Shown one piece after another: positions 16,450 to 26,085 of a DNA stretch of 49,312 nucleotides. Under the pieces are notes generated by a model, which was not told the DNA's origin, searched no databases, and worked only from the letters and a program-made list of their open reading frames with translations. The position numbers were made by a program, and so were the translations under genes. The stretch comes from Hellea sp. (GTDB lineage: Bacteria > Pseudomonadota > Alphaproteobacteria > Caulobacterales > Maricaulaceae), in NCBI GenBank assembly GCA_020627655.1, contig JAHDGM010000018.1, forward strand, positions 1-49,312. The letters run 5' to 3'. Each line of letters opens with the position of its first letter. Positions within the stretch are counted from its first letter, which is position 1.

Positions 16450-19178
16450 AAAATTTTATTTTGAACGAGCCTATCAATTTTCTTGCAATGACGCTTGAGT
16501 TGCCGTTGCATATCTTTGGTGGATTTAAAACCTAACAAATCTGTTATGGCGTTAAGCTCGGAGTCATCAACATGCTCAAGGCGTCCACCAAAACAAGCGG
16601 AAAATATCTGCAGCATACCCATATAATCGTCATAGGCATTTAATGTCGACATTAGCTCATCTTTAGACAATTTCATGTTTCCAGCCGCCGAAATTATATC
16701 GCGAGTAGTAGGAATATCTTTTTCGATGAACCCCATCCGATCACTTAGGAATAGTTTTTGTGCTATAAATTCTACATCCCTAAGACCACCCTGCATATTT
16801 TTTATATCCCAATCATGACGGGCGGGTTTTTCCCTGCGAAGCCTTTCAAGCATATCCACAATGTCAGAGTTAAAATCTAAATCCGGCCGTTCAGACAATA
16901 AGGCGGAAACTCTCAGCTTTTCCAAACTGTTAAAAAATTCAACACGACTGCTTGCAACAATACGAGATCGTGACAACGCCATGAACTCCCAAGTCCAGGC
17001 TTTTTCAGCATAATACCGCTTGAACGCTTCGGTAGAAACCGCAACTGGGCCAGCCCGCCCCGAAGGACGCAAAGCCATATCAACTTCATATAATGTCCCT
17101 TCTTCTGTTACCGCAGACAGGGCATTTATCAAACGCTGTGTGACTTTTGCGTAGATATGTTGAGCATTATCCTCGTCAGCTCCCGCTTCATAGACAAGCA
17201 TAATATCTAAATCGGATGTCAAGCTCAGCTCATAGCTACCAAGCTTTCCAAGCCCAATAACCCCTACTGAGCCTGATAACTGCCCATGCTTACGTTCGAC
17301 TTCAGTAACTGCAAAGGGCAGCAAAACGGCGATTGTCCGCTCTGCCAAAATAGTGAAAAAGCGTGCGGCTTCTAATGGCATGAGCCGCTTGCTCAATAAG
17401 GCGGCGCTTAATCGGAAATGTTCTTCACGCACCCATCTCCGCGCCCCGTTTATGGCATCTTCAAAACAGGTCGCCGCGACAACCTGTTCCTGACCCCCTA
17501 GTAAGCGATCTTCTGTAACCTCTAAAAATTCAGGATCCGATAGAGCGTCGAGAATTGCAGGCGTACGTGCAATCGCTTCGGCTATTTGCGGCGACTTTGA
17601 TATCAGAGAAATCACATATTTCAGGCGTTCAGGTTCTTTTTCGAACATTGATAACAGGGCTACGCCGCCTGAAACTTGTGTGAAAAACCCGCCAAAAGCC
17701 TTAAAGGCTTTATCTGGAGTTCCTGTATCAGAACAAAATTCTATGATGATCGGCGCAAGTTTGGTCAATAATTCCCGAGCACGTTCCGTTCGTGTAGCCC
17801 GAATTCGTCCCCCGAGCCACTCGGCCATATCACGCCAGATTGATTTTCCATCATGATAACCCAGACGGGTTAAAGCTCCCAAAGTCTCAGGGTCCGCCTC
17901 AACACCAGTAAAAACCATATTTCCTTCACGAGAGGCAAGGCTTTGAGCTTCTGGAAACAATTCTGAATAAATGCGATGAACATCTAAAAGTCTGGCTTCA
18001 AGGTCTTTTTCGAAATCTTTACAATTTTCATATCCTGCCAATCTTGAGAACTGCATTCTTTTATCATCATCTTCAGGAACAATATGTGTTTGCGCATCAT
18101 CAATCATCTGCGCAATATGTTCCAGCTTCCTTAAAACCGAATAATGCGCTGTCAGAGCATTGGCATCGTTCTCGGTTATAAATCCACCATTTGATAATCC
18201 TGCTAAAGCTTCGACGGTACGCAAACTTCGAAGTTCAGGGTGACGTCCGCCTAAAATTAATTGTTGAACTTGTGCGTAAAACTCCACCTCTCGAATACCG
18301 CCCGCGCCAAGCTTTAAGTGATGTCCTGGAATTTCGATGGTAGTCCGGCCAAGACGGCTGTGAATTTGCCGTTTAATTGCGAGAATATCTTCAATTGCCG
18401 CATAGTTTAAATTTCGCCGCCATATAAACGGGCTTAATGTGTTTTTGATAAACAACTCGCCCACTGACTGATCTCCCGCACACACTCTGGCTTTGATCAT
18501 TGCGGCGCGTTCCCAGTTTTGCCCCAGGCTTTCATAATAACGCTCAGCCGTTAAGGTAGATACAGCTACAGCATTTGATCTGGGGTCGGGACGTAATCGA
18601 AGATCTGTTCTGAAAATGTAGCCATCGACGGTAATGGCCTCCATACCTTTAACAATAGAACGAACGAGACGGATAAGTACGCGCTCAGCCCTTGAAGGAT
18701 CTGGCATGACAATTTTCTCAGGGTCATAAAATACGTTGAAGTCAATATCGCTTGAATAATTCAACTCTCGCGCGCCATATTTCCCCATCGCTAATATAAA
18801 TAAACCCGGGACAGGGTTCTCATCAGAGCTCAGCAATCCTTGTACACGCGCCGATGCTACAAGAATACGCTGTAAACAAAAATCAGCCAACTGTGTGAGG
18901 CATTCAGTCACTTCAACCCAAGACCAGTGACCACTTATATCGCTAAGCGCGATTACCAAATGGCATTTGCGTTTTAAAATCCGCAACATTGACATTTCAC
19001 TGTTAAGTTCCCCGATAACGGCAGGAACCTCTGCAAACAAAACTTCAAGAATCTTCGCTGGATCAGACATTAAGAACTGCTCAACGAGCGGCGGGTATAA
19101 GGCGATACTTTCAGCCAAATAAGGCGCATTCTCCAGCGCCCTTTTTACAGCTTCCTCTTTGCCCAGAATGGGAGACAT
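16446..19178 (-). CDS. glnE: Bifunctional glutamine synthetase adenylyltransferase/deadenylylase
   Basis: This 910-residue enzyme adds and removes AMP on glutamine synthetase in response to nitrogen state through PII. Two nucleotidyltransferase halves are visible: the N-terminal deadenylylase with MGKYGARELNYSSDIDF (residues 131-147, Asp144/Asp146) and the C-terminal adenylylase with GLGKLGSYELSLTSDLDI near residue 645. Each is followed by the RLRPD- or ALRPSGRAG-type second motif. The length is slightly below the usual 940-1000. The ATG at 19178 shares a base with the stop of the upstream kinase (TAATG), so it is the last gene of a degP-RR-HK-glnE operon. Confidence 0.95.
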   Translation of the reverse strand: MSPILGKEEAVKRALENAPYLAESIALYPPLVEQFLMSDPAKILEVLFAEVPAVIGELNSEMSMLRILKRKCHLVIALSDISGHWSWVEVTECLTQLADFCLQRILVASARVQGLLSSDENPVPGLFILAMGKYGARELNYSSDIDFNVFYDPEKIVMPDPSRAERVLIRLVRSIVKGMEAITVDGYIFRTDLRLRPDPRSNAVAVSTLTAERYYESLGQNWERAAMIKARVCAGDQSVGELFIKNTLSPFIWRRNLNYAAIEDILAIKRQIHSRLGRTTIEIPGHHLKLGAGGIREVEFYAQVQQLILGGRHPELRSLRTVEALAGLSNGGFITENDANALTAHYSVLRKLEHIAQMIDDAQTHIVPEDDDKRMQFSRLAGYENCKDFEKDLEARLLDVHRIYSELFPEAQSLASREGNMVFTGVEADPETLGALTRLGYHDGKSIWRDMAEWLGGRIRATRTERARELLTKLAPIIIEFCSDTGTPDKAFKAFGGFFTQVSGGVALLSMFEKEPERLKYVISLISKSPQIAEAIARTPAILDALSDPEFLEVTEDRLLGGQEQVVAATCFEDAINGARRWVREEHFRLSAALLSKRLMPLEAARFFTILAERTIAVLLPFAVTEVERKHGQLSGSVGVIGLGKLGSYELSLTSDLDIMLVYEAGADEDNAQHIYAKVTQRLINALSAVTEEGTLYEVDMALRPSGRAGPVAVSTEAFKRYYAEKAWTWEFMALSRSRIVASSRVEFFNSLEKLRVSALLSERPDLDFNSDIVDMLERLRREKPARHDWDIKNMQGGLRDVEFIAQKLFLSDRMGFIEKDIPTTRDIISAAGNMKLSKDELMSTLNAYDDYMGMLQIFSACFGGRLEHVDDSELNAITDLLGFKSTKDMQRQLKRHCKKIDRLVQNKIF

Positions 19179-20650
19179 TAGCTTTTATCTTTTAGGGAGG
19201 GTTTTAGGTGCCGTCGTCTGGGAAAGATGATTTGTACTGAAAGTCCTGTCCCGTTATCAGAGGTCATACCATCAGCTAGCACAAAATCAGCCTCGTGTAG
19301 CGTTGCGATTGCGTCCACCATTGCCAGCCCAAGTCCAGAACCAGGCTTCGTACGGCTTTTATCAAGCCGAACAAATCGTTCCTTCACACGTTCACGTTCC
19401 GCATTCGGAATACCGGGCCCGTCATCAGTCACAGCAATAACTACGCGGTTGTCTTTATTCCGATATAATTCAATTTTTACCTGACCACCCGCAGGGGTAT
19501 ATTTAATGGCATTTTCAACCAGATTAGAAACGGCCTGGGATAACAGTCCACGATCCGCCAATATAAGATGACCCGCAGCAATATCAGCTTGAAAACCAAG
19601 CTTGGCGTCCTCACAAGCAGGCTCGTAAAACTCTGCCATATCATCCAGAACAGCTTTAGGGTCCAGCTCCTGAAGCATTTCGCGCTGCTCGCCCGCTTCA
19701 AGCCGGGCAATCCGCAAAACTTTATCAAAGGTTCCTAACAGTTCATCAGCGTCTTCAGCCGCTGACCATAAAGCATCAGATGCAGCCTCATTTTTCACTT
19801 CAGAAGCCGTACTTTCCAGACGAGTCCTAAGCCGTGTTAGCGGTGAGCGTAAATCATGAGCAATTGAATCACCAGCATAGCGCATGGCCTTCATCAATCG
19901 ATGAATATGATCAAGCATGGCATTTAAATGTTCTGCCAGAAGGTCAAGTTCGTCCTCAGAGTAATTCCGAGGGGCGCGACGATCTAACTGCCCTGCCCGC
20001 ACATCTGTCGCCAGGCGGTTAAATCCGTCAATACGGCGTGTGAAACGCCGCGAGACATATATACTTGAAATAAGCCCTAATATTAAGGCGATCAATGATG
20101 ATGTAATGATCGCGTTTTTAACACGGTCCGCCGTACGCATAATATCCTCGACGTCGCGGCCAATAATTAATCCTGCAACCGCTTCCCCTTCGGAGTTCAC
20201 CAGAAAGCCCGATAGGGCGCTGATTCGCCGATCTTGTAGATCTTCTAACTCCCCGTCCTCAAATTTGTAGCTGAACTGCATGGGGACGAAAGGTTTATTA
20301 GGCTCACCTTCAATAAGCGATAAGGGAACATAGTCATCGCGCTCCATTTCGGCAGAGCCCAAATTACCGACAAACCAGTTTTGAGTCTCCAGTAAATAGC
20401 GCCCTTCAAATCCTGCTGACCTTTGAATTACAGCCCTCTGAACACCTGCAAATCCTGTTGAGTTATAAGTTTCCTGAAACTCAGCAGCTTCTGCTTGCAA
20501 AGTCTTCTCAACAGTTCTGAGTTCAGAAGAAATTGTTGCAAAATAGACGTAGCCTAAACTCACAAATAAGGAGACGACAAACAGAACCGCGCCCAGCAGG
20601 CTGAGCCTGAACAGGGTATTGCGATAAAGTTTTCCGATCGCCTTCAGCAT
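19178..20650 (-). CDS. Sensor histidine kinase (HAMP, OmpR-partner type)
   Basis: This 490-residue inner-membrane kinase has two membrane helices (about 13-37 and 180-200) around a periplasmic sensor domain, a HAMP linker, the H-box SIAHDLRSPLTRLR with His265, and an ATPase domain (NLVENAIKYTP, DDGPGIP, GSGLGLAMV). It is 23 bases downstream of its response-regulator gene and overlaps glnE by one base. Next to degP, envelope stress sensing is a reasonable guess, but the ligand is unknown. I recall the degP-regulator-kinase-glnE order from other alphaproteobacteria. Confidence 0.85.
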   Translation of the reverse strand: MLKAIGKLYRNTLFRLSLLGAVLFVVSLFVSLGYVYFATISSELRTVEKTLQAEAAEFQETYNSTGFAGVQRAVIQRSAGFEGRYLLETQNWFVGNLGSAEMERDDYVPLSLIEGEPNKPFVPMQFSYKFEDGELEDLQDRRISALSGFLVNSEGEAVAGLIIGRDVEDIMRTADRVKNAIITSSLIALILGLISSIYVSRRFTRRIDGFNRLATDVRAGQLDRRAPRNYSEDELDLLAEHLNAMLDHIHRLMKAMRYAGDSIAHDLRSPLTRLRTRLESTASEVKNEAASDALWSAAEDADELLGTFDKVLRIARLEAGEQREMLQELDPKAVLDDMAEFYEPACEDAKLGFQADIAAGHLILADRGLLSQAVSNLVENAIKYTPAGGQVKIELYRNKDNRVVIAVTDDGPGIPNAERERVKERFVRLDKSRTKPGSGLGLAMVDAIATLHEADFVLADGMTSDNGTGLSVQIIFPRRRHLKPSLKDKS

Positions 20651-20673
20651 AGCTCAGGCTTATAATCGACCTG

Positions 20674-21345
20674 TTAAACCTGCAAGCGATATCCTGCGCC
20701 GCGAACCGTGTGCAGCATTGGTGTTTCAAAGTCTTTGTCTATCTTGCCCCGCAAACGGGAAATATGAACGTCAATCACATTGGTTTGAGGGTCAAAGTGA
20801 TAATCCCAAACTTTTTCCAGAAGCATTGTCCGTGTCACCACTTGCCCGGCATTGCGCATAAGACATTCAAGCAACCTAAACTCACGAGGCTGCAACAAAA
20901 TATTTTGATCATCCCGCCTGACAGTCCTAGCCAATAGATCCATTTCCAAAGTCCCGACTTTTAGCTTGGTTACGGCAGCTGTTGGGTCACTTCGTCTTCC
21001 AATGGCTTCAACCCGTGCCAGAAGTTCAGTAAAGGCATAGGGTTTAGCCAGATAATCATCACCACCAGCTCGCAAACCTTCAACCTTTTGATCAACCTCG
21101 CCAAGCGCAGATAAAATCAAGACGGGTGTCTTATCGCCTGCTTCACGCAAGGATTCTAGGAGCTCCAGGCCATTGAGTTTTGGCAGCATACGATCAAGGA
21201 TCATGGCGTCATAATCAGCTGCACGGGCCATTTCCAAACCCAGATCACCATCGGGAGCCAAGTCAACAACATGACCGGCTTCCATCAGACCTTTGCGAAC
21301 ATAATCCGCAGCAACCTCATCATCCTCAACCACCAAAATTCGCAT
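20674..21345 (-). CDS. OmpR-family response regulator downstream of degP
   Basis: This 223-residue protein has a receiver domain (acidic VEDDE pocket, phospho-acceptor Asp51 in MILDRMLP, Lys in YLAKPY) and a winged-helix DNA-binding domain (LLQPREFRLLECL, TRTMLLEKVW, VDVHISRLRGKI, TVRGAGYRL). It should be phosphorylated by the kinase encoded immediately downstream. It starts 11 bases after the degP stop, so degP and the regulatory pair are likely cotranscribed and degP may be a target as well as a neighbour (inference). Confidence 0.9.
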   Translation of the reverse strand: MRILVVEDDEVAADYVRKGLMEAGHVVDLAPDGDLGLEMARAADYDAMILDRMLPKLNGLELLESLREAGDKTPVLILSALGEVDQKVEGLRAGGDDYLAKPYAFTELLARVEAIGRRSDPTAAVTKLKVGTLEMDLLARTVRRDDQNILLQPREFRLLECLMRNAGQVVTRTMLLEKVWDYHFDPQTNVIDVHISRLRGKIDKDFETPMLHTVRGAGYRLQV

Positions 21346-21356
21346 TCCTGTCTCCT

Positions 21357-22823
21357 TTAATCGGGCTTGTAGACCGCCCTACCTGCAAAATAATCTGTCA
21401 GCGGTAATACCGCATAATTTTCGCTGCCGTTTTCCAGCCGCACTAATAAAAGAACTTCGTTTTGACCGCTTTCTGCTGCCTTTTGCAACATGGTGCTAAG
21501 ATGGGCCACACTGGGTACATCTTGCTGATCAACTTCCATAATCACCATATTGGCGGTTAATCCGATGCCGGCTGCTGTACTTCCTGGGGTTATGCTTTCC
21601 ACATAAACACCTACCTGATCGGGCCTCATGCCAATATTTTGACGAAAAGAGGCCGATAAATCCACAGCCATGATACCCGCAGCGTTCAAGTTGGATCTGG
21701 CACCGGGCGGCACAGCCGGTCTTGTCTCATAAGACGGCGAAGACGGCGTGCTTTGCTGCGGCGCGGCAGGTAAGTAGCTCTGGCCTGCCATCGCCCGTTC
21801 AACATCATCCTTGCTGGGGCGTTCAGCCATCTGAACAGTCACTGTCATGGGCTGCTCATTACGTTCAATTTCCATTGTAACCCGAGCATCTGGACCAAGC
21901 CGGCCAATTATGCGTGTGGCTTCGACAGCGTTTGTTACAGGTTTTCCGTTAATACTGGATATGATGTCGTCAATTTGCAGCCCCGCTAAATGGGCCGGGC
22001 TTCCAGCAACAACATTATTGATATTTGCACCGCCGCCTGTCGTGCCTCCGCTGAATTCAGCAGTCCGCAATCCGGCACCAAGCCAACCCCGCCGCACGCG
22101 CCCATCTTTACGGAGCGCATTAATAACTTCTTCGGCTGTCTGATGCGGAATGGAAAATCCAATCCCTACACTCGCGCCAGTGGGTGAGAAAATAGCCGAG
22201 TTGACGCCAATGACGTCACCTTGCGGGTTGAATAATGGCCCGCCCGAATTACCCCGGTTAATGGTGGCATCAGTTTGAATATAATCAACATAGGCACCGC
22301 TCTCGACCCGATCACGGCCTATAGCAGAGATAATTCCCAGACTTGTCGATTGACCTATGCCAAATGGATTACCAATCGCGATCACCCAATCGCCAATCCG
22401 AATGGGATCACCCTTATACCAAGGCACATGGCGAAATGGTGCGTTTCCGCGAATTTTTAGAAGCGCCAGATCTGTTTCTTCGTCAGTTCCAACAATCGTG
22501 GCCGGAAATCTCACACCATTGTTGAAAACCACTGTAATTCGACTACCACCGTCAATCACATGATAATTCGTAACGATCTCACCATCAGGTGAAATTACAA
22601 ATCCGGAGCCTTGTCCTTCTGACGTGGTTTCGCCATCTTCTGTCGTCACAACAATATTGACCACTGCCGGGCTGACATGTTCAACAAGGTCAGCAATTGA
22701 GGTCTGCTTACTCAGAACCGATTGGGCTTCAACCGAAGTCGAAACAAGCGGCGACCCTATGCTCAACGCCAACGCAGCGCTGACAAGCAAGTTAGTGGTG
22801 AATTTTTTGGACTGTGGGATCAC
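21357..22823 (-). CDS. degP: DegP/HtrA-type periplasmic serine protease
   Basis: The 488-residue protein has a signal peptide ending near SVEA-QS, a trypsin-like domain with the triad His88 (TNYHVI), Asp118 (DEETDLALLK) and Ser193 (NRGNSGGPLF), and two PDZ domains, the first with AHLAGLQIDDIISSINGK. It degrades or refolds damaged envelope proteins. The start is uncertain: the GTG at 22823 has AGGAG six bases upstream, while the in-frame ATG at 22829 lies directly against that sequence and is too close. It begins the degP-RR-HK-glnE operon. Confidence 0.92.
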   Translation of the reverse strand: MIPQSKKFTTNLLVSAALALSIGSPLVSTSVEAQSVLSKQTSIADLVEHVSPAVVNIVVTTEDGETTSEGQGSGFVISPDGEIVTNYHVIDGGSRITVVFNNGVRFPATIVGTDEETDLALLKIRGNAPFRHVPWYKGDPIRIGDWVIAIGNPFGIGQSTSLGIISAIGRDRVESGAYVDYIQTDATINRGNSGGPLFNPQGDVIGVNSAIFSPTGASVGIGFSIPHQTAEEVINALRKDGRVRRGWLGAGLRTAEFSGGTTGGGANINNVVAGSPAHLAGLQIDDIISSINGKPVTNAVEATRIIGRLGPDARVTMEIERNEQPMTVTVQMAERPSKDDVERAMAGQSYLPAAPQQSTPSSPSYETRPAVPPGARSNLNAAGIMAVDLSASFRQNIGMRPDQVGVYVESITPGSTAAGIGLTANMVIMEVDQQDVPSVAHLSTMLQKAAESGQNEVLLLVRLENGSENYAVLPLTDYFAGRAVYKPD

Positions 22824-22902
22824 AATCATCTCCTCATATAGGCGCAATGTGAGTGCGGGCGACTATCCTAATTCTTACTAAAACATGACAAAATAGTCAT
22901 AT

Positions 22903-23553
22903 TTACCCATTACGGTGCGAGAAGACCAGAATTCGGTTATTTTTCGGCATTTCGATCCGGGCGCTTAGATTAAAGCCTACATCTGCAAATATATGCTTAA
23001 CAGAATCTAACGATCTGACGCCCCAAAGAGGGTTTCGATCTTTGAGGTTTGCATCAAATTCCAGATTGGATAGCGCCGTATCAGCGCCTTCGAGAAAGGG
23101 GCCATATAAAATAGCGACACCGTCACTACCTAATAGATGCTGAGCCCCAGCAGCATAGCCCAGCGCAGCCTCCCAAGGCGCAATATGAATCATATTGGCA
23201 CAAAATAGCGCCTTATAAGATTCAAGACCATTCCACCAATCCGGTTTAGTCGTATCAATCGCAAGGGACTCCTGCATTTGCTCAGGAATCTCTGTGCGCC
23301 AGGCATTTTGACTTTGGCGTGATCTCTCGTCCGGGTCAGACGGTCGCCACATAATATCCCGCCGTGCTTTACACGATGCAACAGCATGCTCACCCGTTCC
23401 CGAAGCAATTTCCAAAACATTTGCATGTTCAGGCAAAATCGATGCGAGCTGCTCAGCTATAATAGCAGAATTTCGACCTGCAGATGGGGATTGCAGTCGC
23501 AATCCTTCATGAGGATCACGCCTTTCCAAATGAATAGGATGTTTTTTACTCAT
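22903..23553 (-). CDS. DUF938 SAM-dependent methyltransferase-like protein
   Basis: This 216-residue cytoplasmic protein has the DUF938 pattern: SPSAGRNSAIIAEQL, the SAM-binding loop LEIASGTGEHAV, WRPSDPDE, FCANMIHIAPWEA, ILYGPF, WGVRSL and MPKNNRILVF. These have a Rossmann-type methyltransferase fold; the substrate is unknown. The ATG overlaps the stop of the upstream sensor-kinase gene (ATGA), so the two are translationally coupled, which is unusual for this family and may link its activity to the two-component system. A weak hairpin (ATGAC...GTCAT, 22886-22900) follows the stop. Confidence 0.85.
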   Translation of the reverse strand: MSKKHPIHLERRDPHEGLRLQSPSAGRNSAIIAEQLASILPEHANVLEIASGTGEHAVASCKARRDIMWRPSDPDERSRQSQNAWRTEIPEQMQESLAIDTTKPDWWNGLESYKALFCANMIHIAPWEAALGYAAGAQHLLGSDGVAILYGPFLEGADTALSNLEFDANLKDRNPLWGVRSLDSVKHIFADVGFNLSARIEMPKNNRILVFSHRNG

Positions 23554-24953
23554 AATCGTCCCGGAAGTGTCAGGGTGATGCTCAATCCGCCCAAATCAGA
23601 CCGGCCCAATTTAAGAGACCCTTTATAAGCCCGCGCCAGATCATCAACTATTGGCAGGCCGAACCCGGTTCCCGGTGTCGCTTCGTCCAGGCGCGCCCCG
23701 CGCTTAAGGGCCTCTTCATACTGATCTTTCTCAAGCCCAGGCCCGTCATCTTCTACGCGCAGGGTAAGCTGACTTTCATCCCCCTCTAAAGGCTCAGCAG
23801 TTACTAACACCCGCGCCTTGGTCCACTTACAGGCATTGTCCAGCAGGTTCCCAACCATCTCTTCAAGGTCACGTTTTTCACCTCGAAACATGAGCCCAGG
23901 AGCAATTTGAATATCAAAATCGATGTCTTTATCCCGGTAAATACGCTCCAAAGTACGCGCCAAAGGAGTTACCGTATCATCAATAGGCGTCGAAACACCA
24001 ATCACCTGCCCCCTCGCCGCTGCCCGTGCACGCTCCAAATGATGATCAACCTGATGCTTCATGGTCTTAGTTTGCCGCAAGACAATATCTGATAGTCCAG
24101 ATCGGGAACTCTCAGCTTCATTTTGTAAAACCGCAATTGGAGTTTTCAGGCCATGCGCGAGGTTAGCCACATGGGTACGGGCACGCTCCACAATATCACG
24201 ATTGTGGTCAATCAAACTGTTGAGTTCACCAGCAAGCGGGGCGATTTCTGAAGGATAAGTGCCATCAACACGGTTTGCTTTCCCTTCCCGAACGTCAACG
24301 ACCTTTTCTCTGAGTGCAAAGATCGGCTTTAGGCCAAGCCGCACCTGCCAGAACACTGCAAATACTAATCCCGCGGATAAAAGCAGCATTAGCCCGCCAG
24401 CTATTGCCGCAAAGCGACGCACATCACGCTGTGCATCTCGGATATCGGCTCCCGCTAACATAATAACCGGATCACCATTTGGCAGGATCACTGAACGAGC
24501 CAATACCCGTAAAGGTTCGTCTGCATCAGGGCCTTCTGCCGTCGTCCGAAATTCAGATTGGCTCTTGTTATCAATTGCCTTTCTGACCGCAATGGGCAGG
24601 TTAAGTGTCTCGCCTGACAATGACCGAGATGCTTGAACCGGCAAAAGCGTACCATCCGCTTGATAACGCCCAATCATCCAATAACGCCCGGAAAGGGCGC
24701 GCTGATAGCGCGGATCAATAGGCTCACGTGTTAAAAACAAGTCAGAGCCCGTATTATCATTAGTTTCCACAGCGGCTATGAGATCCGTAATGGCGTTTTC
24801 CAACGGATCATCAAATAACTTGTATGTGGATTGTCTGTAAAACCAGGTTAGAGCAATAGTTACGACGGCCAAAACCGGTACAATCCATAAAACTGCACTG
24901 CGTACAAGCCGCGTAACCAGCGAAGGATTATTCTTATCCGTCCCCGCGTTCAC
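23550..24953 (-). CDS. PhoQ/FeuQ-like sensor histidine kinase
   Basis: This 467-residue membrane kinase has two helices (about 18-38 and 183-203), a periplasmic domain of about 140 residues, a HAMP-like linker, and the H-box NLAHGLKTPIAVLQNE with His267. The Gly-Leu-Lys version of the H-box is typical of PhoQ and FeuQ. An ATPase domain (NLLDNACKW, EDDGPGL, GTGFGLPIV) follows. GTG is the start, six bases after the regulator stop and without a clear Shine-Dalgarno, so coupling is likely. In Sinorhizobium FeuPQ responds to osmotic conditions; the signal here is unknown. Confidence 0.85.
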   Translation of the reverse strand: MNAGTDKNNPSLVTRLVRSAVLWIVPVLAVVTIALTWFYRQSTYKLFDDPLENAITDLIAAVETNDNTGSDLFLTREPIDPRYQRALSGRYWMIGRYQADGTLLPVQASRSLSGETLNLPIAVRKAIDNKSQSEFRTTAEGPDADEPLRVLARSVILPNGDPVIMLAGADIRDAQRDVRRFAAIAGGLMLLLSAGLVFAVFWQVRLGLKPIFALREKVVDVREGKANRVDGTYPSEIAPLAGELNSLIDHNRDIVERARTHVANLAHGLKTPIAVLQNEAESSRSGLSDIVLRQTKTMKHQVDHHLERARAAARGQVIGVSTPIDDTVTPLARTLERIYRDKDIDFDIQIAPGLMFRGEKRDLEEMVGNLLDNACKWTKARVLVTAEPLEGDESQLTLRVEDDGPGLEKDQYEEALKRGARLDEATPGTGFGLPIVDDLARAYKGSLKLGRSDLGGLSITLTLPGRL

Positions 24954-24959
24954 ACAGGT

Positions 24960-25640
24960 CTACTTTTTCTGAGGGGCGTTATCCGGGTCAATCAGACGAT
25001 ATCCCAAACCGCGGACCGTTTCGATCCGGTCTGTTCCGATTTTACGGCGCAAACGACCTACAAACACTTCAATTGTGTTTGAGTCCCGATCAAAGTCCTG
25101 ATCATAAATATGTTCAACCAGTTCTGTCCGTGAAATCACCCGACCCTTATGCATGGCCATATATGACAAGAGACGAAACTCATGGGATGTCAGTTTTATG
25201 GGCATTCCATCGACAAAGCAGCGCGCGGCGCGATTATCCACATGCAGTCCGCCAATCTCGATAGAATCTGTTGTATGACCTGCAGCACGGCGTAGAAGCG
25301 CGCGCAGGCGGGCTAGTAATTCTTCCGTATGAAATGGTTTGGTCAGATAATCATCGGCACCGGCATCAAATCCTGACACCTTTTCACTCCACTGATCACG
25401 AGCAGTTAGTATCAGCACTGGAAAACTCTTGCCGTCCGCCCGCCATTTTTGCAGGACACTAATACCGTCAATGATCGGCAAGCCCAAGTCTAGAACAACT
25501 GCATCATAAGGCTCTGTATCACCCATGAAATGCCCGTCTTCACCATTATCGGCAACATCAACAGCATAGCCTGTATCTTTCAGAGCTTCAGCTAACTGAC
25601 GAGACAGGTCTGGATCGTCTTCAACTACTAAAATTCGCAT
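24960..25640 (-). CDS. OmpR-family response regulator (PhoP/FeuP-like)
   Basis: This 226-residue regulator has a receiver domain with the VEDDPD pocket, Asp51 in VVLDLGLP, and a Lys in YLTKPF. Its winged-helix output domain shows LTSHEFRLLSYM, ISRTELVEHIYDQDFDRDSNTIEV and ETVRGLGYRL. The DLGLP...LQKWR receiver style and the EHIYDQDFDRDSN recognition region resemble PhoP/FeuP-type regulators. It lies between a PepSY gene upstream and its kinase downstream and is expected to be phosphorylated by that kinase. Confidence 0.9.
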   Translation of the reverse strand: MRILVVEDDPDLSRQLAEALKDTGYAVDVADNGEDGHFMGDTEPYDAVVLDLGLPIIDGISVLQKWRADGKSFPVLILTARDQWSEKVSGFDAGADDYLTKPFHTEELLARLRALLRRAAGHTTDSIEIGGLHVDNRAARCFVDGMPIKLTSHEFRLLSYMAMHKGRVISRTELVEHIYDQDFDRDSNTIEVFVGRLRRKIGTDRIETVRGLGYRLIDPDNAPQKK

Positions 25641-25673
25641 GAAATTTACCCCGATTCAGAATTATTAGGGCTG

Positions 25674-26015
25674 TTATCGGATACGACCCGACTGTGCGTC
25701 AATCAAAACATCGACAATTCTGCGATTTTGCAGAACTAAACGGACTCTGTAAGTGTTCCCATTTAAAGAAATATCGACCACTTCGGCCCCGGGATAACGA
25801 GAGCGGGCAATCGATTTTGCCTTACTATAAGAAATTCTCTGTTGTGCCCATTGCGGCGCAGCCCGATCAGATGGCCGGAATGACTGAGACATAGACGACC
25901 TGAAGAAATCGTCTACTTTCTTGCCCTTAGGCTTCGCAGCCGCCGGAGTTGCAGTCACAATACTGGCCGCAATCAAGGTCGCGATGACAGGGATATGTCG
26001 TAATATTTGCTTCAT
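25674..26015 (-). CDS. Periplasmic PepSY-domain protein
   Basis: The 113-residue product has a signal peptide (cleavage likely after TPAAA), a basic linker, and a PepSY domain (about 62-113: ISYSKAKSIARSRYPGAEVVDISL...YRVRLVL...VDVLIDAQSGRI). PepSY domains are small modulators of proteases and kinases. It is the first gene of the operon with the PhoP/PhoQ-like pair, 33 bases upstream of the regulator, so it may act as a periplasmic modulator of the kinase, similar in position to FeuN in Sinorhizobium (inference; sequence relationship not tested). Confidence 0.82.
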   Translation of the reverse strand: MKQILRHIPVIATLIAASIVTATPAAAKPKGKKVDDFFRSSMSQSFRPSDRAAPQWAQQRISYSKAKSIARSRYPGAEVVDISLNGNTYRVRLVLQNRRIVDVLIDAQSGRIR

Positions 26016-26085
26016 TAAACCGCTTCTACGACATGGCCCCTGAATAAATTCTGAATGACAAGTTCAGGTTTCAGCAAGTTTGCAA

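Noticed and set aside
22898-22910. 13-base sequence CATATTTACCCAT also found at 27051-27063
   Set aside because: Several 13-base matches are expected by chance in a window this long, and the two contexts are unrelated.
24259-24636. 125-residue open frame on the + strand inside the PhoQ-like kinase
   Set aside because: Ser/Arg/Ala-rich composition typical of an antisense shadow; no ribosome-binding sequence.
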